Positions 51,088 to 58,784 of a stretch of 63,476 bases of DNA are shown here, piece after piece. A model generated the notes under the pieces. The model was not told the origin of the DNA. It worked only from the letters and a program-made list of their open reading frames with translations, and did no database searches. How positions within the stretch are numbered: the stretch's first letter is position 1; every line of letters starts with the position of its first letter. The DNA is taken from the NCBI GenBank assembly GCA_015258785.1, contig JABZHP010000004.1, forward strand, positions 1-63,476, in the 5' to 3' direction. The stretch comes from Atopobium sp. (lineage in GTDB: Bacteria; Actinomycetota; Coriobacteriia; Coriobacteriales; Atopobiaceae). Made by a program: the position numbers and the translations under genes.

Positions 51088-52092
51088 TTAGCAAACCACA
51101 CTTTTATCAATGTAATCAGTACCCTCAGCAAAAGCAGTTGCGTTATCTAGCGTAACCTGAGCAATCTGAGAAAGTGCCTCATGAGTAAAGAACGCCTGGT
51201 GACTTGTCATGACAACGTTAGGGAAAGAGCAAAGCGTAGAGGTAACTGAATCAAAGACCTCAGCGCCGCGGTCCTTATAGACGTTTGGATTTTCTTCTTC
51301 ATAAACGTCAAGACCACAAGCACCAATTTTGCCAGAAAGAATGCCGCGAATAAGAGCATTGGTATCAATAAGTCCACCGCGACCAGTATTAACGAGGATA
51401 ACGCCATCTTTCATCTTTCCGATGGTCTTATCGTTAATCATGTGATAGCTCTCATCATTCAAGAAAGCGTGGAGTGAAATAAAGTCCGAACGCTCCCAAA
51501 GCTCATCGTAGCTGACATACTCATCAACAACATGCTCGTCATTGACAAGGCTCATATTTGGATAGAGGTCTGCGCCAAGGACGTGCATGCCAAAACCTTT
51601 ACAAATGCGGCAGAGTGCAGCGCCAATACGACCAGTTCCAACAATGCCGGCAGTTTTGCCGTGAAGGGTATCGCCAACAAGGCCAACAAGCGAGAAGTTA
51701 TTCTCGCGAATTCTGATGTAGCCACGGTGAATACGACGGTTAGCGGCAAGCGCAAGACCCATAGCGTGCTCTGCGATTGCCTCAGGGGAGTAAGCAGGTA
51801 CGCGCGTAACCGTAATGCCAAGGTCTTTAGCAGCGTTAACATCAACAGCGTCAAAGCCAGCGCAGCGCATGAGCAGCAGCTTAACGTCAAAACCGGCAAG
51901 AATCTCAAGAGTCAGAATTGAAGCATCTGCATTAACAAAAGCGCAGACAGCGTCATAACCCTTAGCAAAGCCTGCGGTCATAGGCGTAAGGTTTGACTCA
52001 ATGTAGTCGATTGAAACATCTGGATACTTTGGAAGCTCAAGGTTGAAAGAATCCTTGTCATAACTTTGAGCACCATAAAACAGGATTTTCAT
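51088..52092 (-). CDS. D-lactate dehydrogenase-like 2-hydroxyacid dehydrogenase
   Basis: The 334-residue protein is a D-isomer-specific 2-hydroxyacid dehydrogenase: LLLMRCAGFDAVD near residue 73, the NAD motif GIVGTGRIGAALC near residue 148, NTGRGGLIDTNAL near residue 230 with the catalytic Arg, GLDVYEEE with the Glu, and TSHQAFFTHEAL with the His. This matches LdhA-type D-lactate dehydrogenases, which fits its place upstream of pyruvate kinase in a fermentative organism. Other 2-keto acids are possible substrates. AAGGAGG precedes the ATG. Confidence 0.87.
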   Translation of the reverse strand: MKILFYGAQSYDKDSFNLELPKYPDVSIDYIESNLTPMTAGFAKGYDAVCAFVNADASILTLEILAGFDVKLLLMRCAGFDAVDVNAAKDLGITVTRVPAYSPEAIAEHAMGLALAANRRIHRGYIRIRENNFSLVGLVGDTLHGKTAGIVGTGRIGAALCRICKGFGMHVLGADLYPNMSLVNDEHVVDEYVSYDELWERSDFISLHAFLNDESYHMINDKTIGKMKDGVILVNTGRGGLIDTNALIRGILSGKIGACGLDVYEEENPNVYKDRGAEVFDSVTSTLCSFPNVVMTSHQAFFTHEALSQIAQVTLDNATAFAEGTDYIDKSVVC

Positions 52093-52235
52093 AACTGCCT
52101 CCTTGCCAAAACTAACGTTTGGCTTATGTTGTTATGTTCTGCGCTTATTGTACCCCTTGGATAACAATTATTTGCCACATAACAGGAGTTTTAAGAAATA
52201 TTTATGAGGTTTGAAAAAAGAAAGAATACGGTAAA

Positions 52236-52281
52236 ATGATAGGGCATTGTAAGGTCCTATGATAGGACGTTGTAAGGTCCT
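52236..52281. repeat. Two tandem 23-base units in the P-type ATPase leader
   Basis: Units 52236-52258 and 52259-52281 differ at two positions. Each ends in TTGTAAGGTCCT. The second unit runs into the P1 stem of the leader RNA. The pair also forms a small hairpin (GTCCTAT/ATAGGAC) at its junction. Confidence 0.65.
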
Positions 52282-52364
52282 GACACGGCAACCTTGGTGA
52301 GCCCTTGCCCCTCTCCTGGGGAATTATGATCGGGCATCAATCTGTCAGGTAGAAACCCAGGAGG
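52279..52364 (+). ncRNA. Structured leader RNA, candidate translational riboswitch, before the P-type ATPase
   Basis: Stem P1: CCTGACA (52279-52285) / TGTCAGG (52343-52349). P2: TGAGCCC (52298-52304) with GGGC-A-TCA (52332-52339, one bulge). P3: CCCC (52308-52311) / GGGG (52318-52321) with loop TCTCCT. The loop is complementary to the ribosome binding site AGGAGG (52359-52364), and CTCCTGGG (52313-52320) pairs with CCCAGGAG (52356-52363) over eight bases. The RNA can thus switch between exposed and hidden start region. I cannot assign it to a known class; the manganese yybP-ykoY consensus is not present. Confidence 0.6.
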
Positions 52365-52368
52365 AACT

Positions 52369-55053
52369 TTGAAAGAGTATCTTTCAAGTGCGGCTGATGT
52401 AATCAGTGCGCAAAAAACTGATGCTGAAGTTGGTCTGTCTGATGCAGAAGCAGCTTCGCGTCTTGAGGCTCATGGTCTTAATAAGCTTAAAGAGGCTCCA
52501 AAAGAATCAATTATTAAAAGATTCTTTGCGCAGATGGCAGATCCTATGGTCATCATGCTTCTTGTTGCCGCTGCTATTTCTGCTGCTGAAGGTATTTATA
52601 CCGGAGAAGGCGGAGTTGCAGACGTCGTAATTATTCTGTTTGTTGTTGTTATCAATTCTGTTCTTGGTGTTGTCCAGGAGGGCAAAGCCGAGGAAGCCCT
52701 TGCTGCTCTGCAAGAGATGAGCGCAGCTCAGAGCAAGGTTATCAGGGACGGCCGTCTTGAGACGGTTGCCTCAACCGAGCTTGTTGTGGGCGATATCATC
52801 TTGCTTGAGGCAGGTGACTCTGTCCCAGCTGACTGCCGCATTCTTGAAAGCGCTTCCATGAAGGTAGAGGAGTCTGCGCTTACAGGTGAATCAGTTCCTG
52901 TCGAGAAACACGCGGAGACCCTCAGTCTTACTGAAGGCACAGATGATATTCCTTTGGGTGACCGAAAGAATATGTGCTACTCCGGATCTATTGTGGTCTA
53001 TGGACGCGGTCGTGCAGTTGTTGTTGCAACAGGCATGGACACTGAGATGGGCAAGATTGCAGACGCAATCTCTCAGGCAGAAGAAGGACAGACTCCACTT
53101 CAGATTGCCCTCGATAAGCTTTCCCACACACTTACTATTCTTGTTGTTGTCATCTCACTGCTTGTTTTTGCAACAGGATTTATCAAGCACGGCGCCGAGA
53201 TGCTTGGCAACTTTGACCTTATCCTCAGTACGTTTATGGTTGCAGTTTCTCTTGCAGTAGCTGCAATTCCAGAGGGTCTTGTTGCTGTTGTTACCATCGT
53301 TCTTTCTATGGGCGTTACCAGAATGAGCGAGCGTCACGCTATTGTTCGTCGACTTACTGCAGTTGAAACTCTTGGTTGTACTCAGGTAATTTGCTCCGAT
53401 AAGACCGGTACTCTGACCCAAAACAAGATGACTGTTGTTCGTCATGAGACAGAAAATCTTGATGCACATGTACGTACCATGGCGCTGTGCTCAGACGCTA
53501 CCTGGGACGATGCGGAGCAGGTGGCAAAGGGTGAGCCAACTGAGGCTGCTCTTGTTGCAGACGCTGCAAAACTTGGATACACCACAAGTGACCTTGCTTC
53601 TTCTCGCCCTCGTATTGGTGAGGCGCCCTTTGACTCTTCTCGTAAGATGATGTCTGTTGTGGTGCGTACTCGCTCTGGCAAAGTTGTACAGCACACCAAA
53701 GGTGCGCCTGATGAGGTGCTTGCTCGCTGCACCAAGATTATGACAAGCGATGGCATTATTGACCTCACCGATGAGGCTCGCTCTGAGATTTTGGCTCAGA
53801 ACAAGTCTATGGCTGACCAGGCTCTTCGTGTTATGGCATCTGCTCGTCGCGATTGGGGAACAGAAGCTCCTTTGAGCTATGACCCAGCTAACCTTGAGCA
53901 CGACATGGTCTTTGTGGGACTCTCTGGCATGATTGACCCAGTTCGTCCTGAGGTTAAGGGTGCTGTTGCAGAGGCTCATGAAGCTGGTATGCGCACCGTT
54001 ATGATTACAGGTGACCACATTGATACGGCCGTTGCTATTGCGGTTGAACTGGGCATTATTGCCGATCGCTCTCAAGCAATTACCGGTGCACAGCTTGATA
54101 AGATTTCTAATGAAGAATTTGATCAGCGCATTGAGACAATTGGCGTTTATGCACGTGTTCAGCCTGAGCACAAGGTTCGCATTGTTGATACCTGGCGCAA
54201 AAAGGGCATGGTTACGGCCATGACGGGCGACGGCGTTAACGATGCTCCTTCCATCAAACGCGCTGATATTGGTATTGGTATGGGTATTACTGGTACCGAT
54301 GTTACTAAGGGCGTTGCAGATATGGTTCTGGCTGACGATAACTTTGCCACCATCATTAGCGCGTGCGAAGAGGGAAGACGCATCTACGACAATATTCGTA
54401 AGTGTATCCAGTTCCTCTTGAGCTCCAACCTTGCTGAGGTCATTTCCGTCTTTATTGCATCCTTAGTTGGCTTTACCATTCTTCAGCCTACCCACCTTCT
54501 GTGGATTAACCTGATCACCGACTCTCTGCCTGCGCTTGCTATGGCTACCGAGAAGGCTGAACCAGGCATTATGAAGCGTAAGCCACGTAATCCTAAGGAT
54601 GGAATCTTTGCAGGTGGCGTTGGCTTTGACTGCCTTGTTCAGGGCTCTATCATTGCTCTTCTCACTCTTGCTAGCTATTTTATTGGTCACTACTTTGAGT
54701 ATGGAACCTTTGACATCTCACAGGTTATTACTAACCCAGAGGCTGGCGTTGAGGGTATGACCATGGCGTTCTTGACGCTTTCTATGGTTGAGATGTTCCA
54801 CTCCTTCAACATGCGTTCTCTGCGTGGTTCCATCTTCAAGCTGACCAGCCAAAACATTTGGCTATGGGGTTCCTTTGTTATGTCTTTGATTCTTACCTTT
54901 GTGGTAATTGAGACACCACTTTCTCAGGCATTTGGCTTTGCTGAGATTGGTTTTGAAGAGTACGCCATGGCAATGCTTTTAGCTGCATCTATTATTCCTC
55001 TGATGGAGCTGTACAAGGCTGTTATGCGTTCTGTGCAAAAGAACAAAGCATAA
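52369..55053 (+). CDS. P-type cation-transporting ATPase (calcium/manganese type)
   Basis: The 894-residue pump has a cation ATPase N-terminal domain, the TGES dephosphorylation motif near residue 172, AIPEGLVAVVTIVLSMG in membrane segment 4, the phosphorylation motif CSDKTGTLTQN near residue 345, KGAPDEVL, MTGDGVNDAPSIKRAD near residue 620 and a six-segment-containing C-terminal part. It resembles SERCA/PMR1-like P2A pumps, so Ca2+ or Mn2+ export is likely; the PEGL motif carries V in place of P after it. The start is a TTG at 52369 four bases after AGGAGG, and the leader RNA can hide this site. rsgA follows after 14 bases. Confidence 0.9.
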   Translation: MKEYLSSAADVISAQKTDAEVGLSDAEAASRLEAHGLNKLKEAPKESIIKRFFAQMADPMVIMLLVAAAISAAEGIYTGEGGVADVVIILFVVVINSVLGVVQEGKAEEALAALQEMSAAQSKVIRDGRLETVASTELVVGDIILLEAGDSVPADCRILESASMKVEESALTGESVPVEKHAETLSLTEGTDDIPLGDRKNMCYSGSIVVYGRGRAVVVATGMDTEMGKIADAISQAEEGQTPLQIALDKLSHTLTILVVVISLLVFATGFIKHGAEMLGNFDLILSTFMVAVSLAVAAIPEGLVAVVTIVLSMGVTRMSERHAIVRRLTAVETLGCTQVICSDKTGTLTQNKMTVVRHETENLDAHVRTMALCSDATWDDAEQVAKGEPTEAALVADAAKLGYTTSDLASSRPRIGEAPFDSSRKMMSVVVRTRSGKVVQHTKGAPDEVLARCTKIMTSDGIIDLTDEARSEILAQNKSMADQALRVMASARRDWGTEAPLSYDPANLEHDMVFVGLSGMIDPVRPEVKGAVAEAHEAGMRTVMITGDHIDTAVAIAVELGIIADRSQAITGAQLDKISNEEFDQRIETIGVYARVQPEHKVRIVDTWRKKGMVTAMTGDGVNDAPSIKRADIGIGMGITGTDVTKGVADMVLADDNFATIISACEEGRRIYDNIRKCIQFLLSSNLAEVISVFIASLVGFTILQPTHLLWINLITDSLPALAMATEKAEPGIMKRKPRNPKDGIFAGGVGFDCLVQGSIIALLTLASYFIGHYFEYGTFDISQVITNPEAGVEGMTMAFLTLSMVEMFHSFNMRSLRGSIFKLTSQNIWLWGSFVMSLILTFVVIETPLSQAFGFAEIGFEEYAMAMLLAASIIPLMELYKAVMRSVQKNKA

Positions 55054-55067
55054 GGTAGGGAGCACTC

Positions 55068-56252
55068 TTGTCCGCTAAGCGTACGAAAAGTTCCAAGAAA
55101 CTAGGAGCCGGCAGGACTCAAGGGTCTCTGCCGGCCCTTTCATCATTACTGGATGTTCCAGCGTTTGAACAGTTGACTCCATCGTCGGCTCAGACACAGG
55201 CTTATGCAGACGTTGTATCAGAGCTTGAAGCTCAAGGGGTTTCTCGCCAGACGATGACTATGGCCTGCGTGGTCCGCTTGGATAGGGGATTTCCTGCGGT
55301 TGTTTCGGAGCAGGGAGTGTTTCGCGCCGAGTTTTCCGCGCGCGTGACTAAGGGCCAGAACTCTACGGTGGCCGTGGGAGACTGGGTATGCGCGCGCATT
55401 CCGGACTCGCACGATATGGGCATCATCGAGGCGATTCTGCCGCGAGAGACCGATATTGCTCGCTGGAAAGGCGGTGCTCGTGGCCAAAAGCAGACTTTGG
55501 CCGCAAATGTTGACCTTGTGCTTGTGGTACAGGCCTTGGACGGCGAGGCTGTCTCGGTAGATCGTATTGTGCGCTCAGCAGTTATTTCTAAAGACTGTGG
55601 CGCCGCCTGTGCCGTGGTGCTCACTAAATCAGATGTAGCGGGACCAGAGCTTTTGGCTCAAGAGATTTCTTCTATCACCGCAGCTCTTGGTTCTACGGTA
55701 AAAATTGTTGCAACGGCTTCAAAGCTTGAGGGCGAGAAACCCGAGGTACTTGCAGATCTTGCTCAAACGGCTCAAAAGCTTGGAGCTGCGTGGGGAATTG
55801 ATGCAGTTCGTAGTCTTGTTCCTTACGGCTCCGTGGCCATCGTGCTTGGTGAATCAGGTGCTGGTAAATCTACGCTTCTTAACGCACTTCTGGGACACGA
55901 AGCGCTTGAAACGGGAGAAGTTCGTGAGTCCGATAAGGCTGGTCGTCATACAACGGTTGCTCGCCGCATGGTAGCGCTTCCTGACGCTGGCGTTATTGTG
56001 GACGAACCTGGACTTAGAAGCTTGCCTATTGTGGGTCATGAGAGGGGATTGCAGAAGATATTCCCTCACATCTCTGAAGCTGCGCAAACATGTAAGTTTA
56101 GGGATTGCACCCATACTCACGAGCCAGGATGTAGCGTTCAAGACGCCCTGCATGAGGGCAAGATTACAGAACCCCAGTTAAAAGCTTATTTGTCTTTGGC
56201 AAAAGAAATGCGAGAAAGCCAGCAATCGCTTGACCCCGATGTTGTGCTTTAA
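55068..56252 (+). CDS. rsgA: Ribosome small subunit-dependent GTPase
   Basis: RsgA helps late 30S maturation. The 394-residue protein has a polar N-terminal extension (about 1-60), an OB fold (about 65-135), and the circularly permuted GTPase order G4 (VVLTKSDV), G1 (GESGAGKST near residue 263), G3 (VDEPGLRSLP), then a zinc knuckle CKFRDCTHTHEPGC near residue 345. In G3 the usual Asp-Thr-Pro-Gly reads Asp-Glu-Pro-Gly. The start is a TTG at 55068 after GTAGGGAG. It is probably cotranscribed with the ATPase; a terminator follows. Confidence 0.92.
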   Translation: MSAKRTKSSKKLGAGRTQGSLPALSSLLDVPAFEQLTPSSAQTQAYADVVSELEAQGVSRQTMTMACVVRLDRGFPAVVSEQGVFRAEFSARVTKGQNSTVAVGDWVCARIPDSHDMGIIEAILPRETDIARWKGGARGQKQTLAANVDLVLVVQALDGEAVSVDRIVRSAVISKDCGAACAVVLTKSDVAGPELLAQEISSITAALGSTVKIVATASKLEGEKPEVLADLAQTAQKLGAAWGIDAVRSLVPYGSVAIVLGESGAGKSTLLNALLGHEALETGEVRESDKAGRHTTVARRMVALPDAGVIVDEPGLRSLPIVGHERGLQKIFPHISEAAQTCKFRDCTHTHEPGCSVQDALHEGKITEPQLKAYLSLAKEMRESQQSLDPDVVL

Positions 56253-56277
56253 GTTTTGACAGCGTAAATCTTTTAAG

Positions 56278-56303
56278 CACCCTGGCTTGTCTAGGGTGTT
56301 TTT
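56278..56303 (+). terminator. Terminator of the ATPase-rsgA unit
   Basis: CACCCT (56278-56283) pairs with AGGGTG (56293-56298), followed by TTTTT. Confidence 0.75.
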
Positions 56304-56326
56304 CGCTAAACTAGCAGGAAATATGC

Positions 56327-56332
56327 TATATT
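56327..56332 (+). promoter_or_regulatory. Extended -10 promoter of the Tad operon
   Basis: TGC-TATATT at 56324-56332 is an extended -10 box. No good -35 box is found. Transcription would begin near 56339, giving a leader of about 320 bases before cpaB. Confidence 0.45.
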
Positions 56333-56337
56333 GAGAC

Positions 56338-56658
56338 CAATGAGGGTTGGTCCCGCCCAGCTAATTGGGGAGGGTCAACCCTTGTTCATGAGTCAGGTAA
56401 ATCACTCAGAAAATCAATCATTACAATTTCTGAAAAATGTAGCAGCTATGATTTTCTAAAAATTTTTATATATCAAATTAGATAAAAATTTAAATTACCC
56501 ATTTTTCATTGCGTCGCTGCAGCCTGTGGATACATTACTTTGTGTCAGATTTGCGTCAGCTATCTAACATATTTGTGCAGGTAAATCTTTTGTTTTTGTC
56601 TTCCTTCTCTCAACCCGAGCGCACAATCGGTATATCGCAAATGGAGGGAGGACAAAAA
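56338..56658 (+). other. Long structured leader of the Tad operon
   Basis: The stretch has no supported gene. A long hairpin lies at 56343-56382 (AGGGTTG with CAACCCT outside, a GCCCA/TTGGG stem inside), then GAGT/ACTC, and a perfect 10-base inverted repeat AAATTTTTAT (56460-56469) / ATAAAAATTT (56482-56491). It could be a regulatory leader or hold a small RNA and a second promoter. I could not match it to a known RNA family. Confidence 0.4.
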
Positions 56659-57486
56659 GTGACTAAGAAAACAAGAATTTTGATTTCTGTGTTGAGTGCA
56701 CTTCTAGCTAGTTTTTGTTTCTTTGCATATGTACAAAGTGTTCGTGCAGATGCAGAGAAATCACGAGCAGAAGCAATACAAAAATACGGCGGAGAACTTA
56801 CTTCAATTTTGGTGGCCACAAAACAAATAGAGCCCGGAGAAACTCTCTCATCTTCTAATACACAGGTAAAAAGCTGGATTTCTGATCTAATTCCCGAGGG
56901 TGCAATTACTAATCCAGAAAGTGTTATGGGTCGAACGGTTTCATCTGTTATTGGAGTTGGCATGCCTGTTGTTTCTCTTCATCTGCGATCAGTCGCATCT
57001 CAGATTTCTATTCCAGAAAATCTTGTTGGTCTCACTATTTCTCATGGCGAGAAGTACGGATTAGCTGAGAGGCTCAGTGCTGGCACAAAGCTTGCAGCGT
57101 ATGAGGTTACTGATTCTCTTATTACCTGTATTGCTTCGGATATTGCGGTGTTGTCAGATGACACCGAAGGCACTCTTTACACTTCCTCCTCCGTAACGCT
57201 TGGATTGACTCCTGAACAGGTTCCTGCCGTGCTTTCTGCATACGCTCGAGGAACACTTCGATTTACTCTTCCTGGGTCAAAGATTAACGCTCAGGACTTA
57301 GTAAAGAACAACTCCTTCGTTGAACAAGAAGACTCAAAGGATCTTTCTGACAAGACAGATCAAGCAAGCTCATCTGATGTAAGTGAAGATGTGCATCCAG
57401 AGAACCCTACTTCTTCAACAACCAACCAAAACAGCGACAGTGCGTCACAAGTAGACTCGTCTACTAATCCAGGAGGTGAAGCGTGA
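56659..57486 (+). CDS. cpaB: Tad pilus assembly protein CpaB (SAF domain)
   Basis: The 275-residue protein has one N-terminal membrane anchor (about residues 6-24), a SAF domain (ILVATKQIEPGETLSSS near residue 46, then VMGRTVSSVIGVGMPV) and an RcpC-type region, ending in a long Ser/Asp-rich tail. CpaB/RcpC proteins support Tad pilus assembly at the envelope. I place the start at GTG 56659, seven bases after GGAGGGAGG; the open frame extends upstream to 56509 without a good site. It opens the operon. Confidence 0.87.
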   Translation: MTKKTRILISVLSALLASFCFFAYVQSVRADAEKSRAEAIQKYGGELTSILVATKQIEPGETLSSSNTQVKSWISDLIPEGAITNPESVMGRTVSSVIGVGMPVVSLHLRSVASQISIPENLVGLTISHGEKYGLAERLSAGTKLAAYEVTDSLITCIASDIAVLSDDTEGTLYTSSSVTLGLTPEQVPAVLSAYARGTLRFTLPGSKINAQDLVKNNSFVEQEDSKDLSDKTDQASSSDVSEDVHPENPTSSTTNQNSDSASQVDSSTNPGGEA

Positions 57487-58784
57487 TGTTAGAAAAGTGG
57501 ATCTCATACGTAGGTCTTGACGCACGCGTTGAAATTGGAGCCATTCTTACGTACTTGGGAATTAGCAATAGGTGTGAATTTGCCGATTCAGCAGCATCTC
57601 TTAGATCAATTGTAGCCTCTTCAACTCCTCAAGATTATTCAGTCTTAATTGGTAATACCGGCTCCGATGTTTCGGATATAAATCTAGCGGCTGCAATTGT
57701 TAAAGATGGAAATGCTCGCTGTGTAGTGCTTGTAAGATCTGGCGCTTCTGGATCACTTCGTTCTAGAGCAGCTAAAGCAGGAGTTGATTTAGTTATTGAC
57801 CCTATGGAATTGGGGGATCTGGTAAAGGTTGGAAGAGGATATCAATCATATGGGGCTGACAGGCTTTCTCAGCCTTTACCAGAAGCTTCAGATTATGTTG
57901 CCAGTATCCAAGAGCTAAATACCTATCTACAATCTCTTATTCCTCTTGATAAGACTTTAAAAGCTCCGATTCTGACGTTCACTTCAGGAAGAGGAGGAGT
58001 GGGAAAGACCACACTTGTTTCTTCAATGGCACTGCTTGCTTCTTCTTGGGGCTTGAAGGTTGCGTTGGTTGATTTTGATCTGTCTTATGGAAATGCTTTT
58101 GAGAAGCTTGGAATTAGGCAGCCAAAAGACTTCTCTGATCTTGTCGCTGATGTACCTTCAGAAAAAGAGAGCCTTCTTGAAAAGGCAACTTGTGTCCATA
58201 GAAATTTGTATCTTTTTGGCCCTTGTGTAAAACCTGAAATGGCAGAGCTTCTATTTCCTTGCGTGAGTCATTTTCTTCAAGCTGTTTCTGGTTTGGTTGA
58301 TTTGGTGCTCGTAGACACTACGACAGCATCAACGGATTGCTATGCTCAGGCAGCACAATGTGCAGATAGGCTGGTTATTGTTTCAGAGAACCCTCTTACG
58401 TGTATTAACTCTTTAGCAAAAGTAAGTGGACTTGCAGTGCGCCTTGGAGTGGCAAGGACTCGCATTATCCGACTTGAGAACAAAGCAAATCCAAGGGTTA
58501 AACAGGACTTCTCTGTTGGAAAAGCAGAGGTTGGTCTTGAAGCTGCAAAGATGTTTAGGATTTTTGAAGGCGGACCAGGGTTTCAAGAGCTTATTCAGCA
58601 AGGAAAGCTTTCTGTGCTGTTACAAGAGGAAACTTCATTTGCACAGTCGGTCTCTTTTGTACTTGCGCATTTTCTTAACGAGTTAGGCATTCTTCCACAA
58701 CTGCGCGAGGCTCAAATTGCCCTGCAAGCAACTCCTGAGAAAAAGCCATTTAGCTTATTCAATAGGAGGAAGGAGGTGGGTTAA
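57486..58784 (+). CDS. TadZ/CpaE-like ATPase
   Basis: The 432-residue protein has an N-terminal receiver-like domain (about 1-125) without a clear phospho-acceptor site, and a ParA/MinD-type ATPase domain: FTSGRGGVGKTTL near residue 163, LVDFDLSYGNAFEKL near residue 196 and LVDTTTAST near residue 277. The first Lys of the deviant Walker motif (K-G-G-x-G-K-T) is Arg here. TadZ proteins place the pilus machine in the cell. The ATG at 57486 shares a base with the cpaB stop, after AGGAGGTGA. Confidence 0.85.
   Translation: MLEKWISYVGLDARVEIGAILTYLGISNRCEFADSAASLRSIVASSTPQDYSVLIGNTGSDVSDINLAAAIVKDGNARCVVLVRSGASGSLRSRAAKAGVDLVIDPMELGDLVKVGRGYQSYGADRLSQPLPEASDYVASIQELNTYLQSLIPLDKTLKAPILTFTSGRGGVGKTTLVSSMALLASSWGLKVALVDFDLSYGNAFEKLGIRQPKDFSDLVADVPSEKESLLEKATCVHRNLYLFGPCVKPEMAELLFPCVSHFLQAVSGLVDLVLVDTTTASTDCYAQAAQCADRLVIVSENPLTCINSLAKVSGLAVRLGVARTRIIRLENKANPRVKQDFSVGKAEVGLEAAKMFRIFEGGPGFQELIQQGKLSVLLQEETSFAQSVSFVLAHFLNELGILPQLREAQIALQATPEKKPFSLFNRRKEVG

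Noticed and set aside
52279..52349. Assignment of the ATPase leader to the manganese yybP-ykoY riboswitch
   Set aside because: The GGGGAGTAG-type conserved loop of that family is not present in the expected place; only the gene context fits.
56343..56382. The hairpin before cpaB as a signal recognition particle RNA or 6C RNA
   Set aside because: The conserved GGAA-loop region of SRP RNA and the C-rich loops of 6C RNA are both absent.
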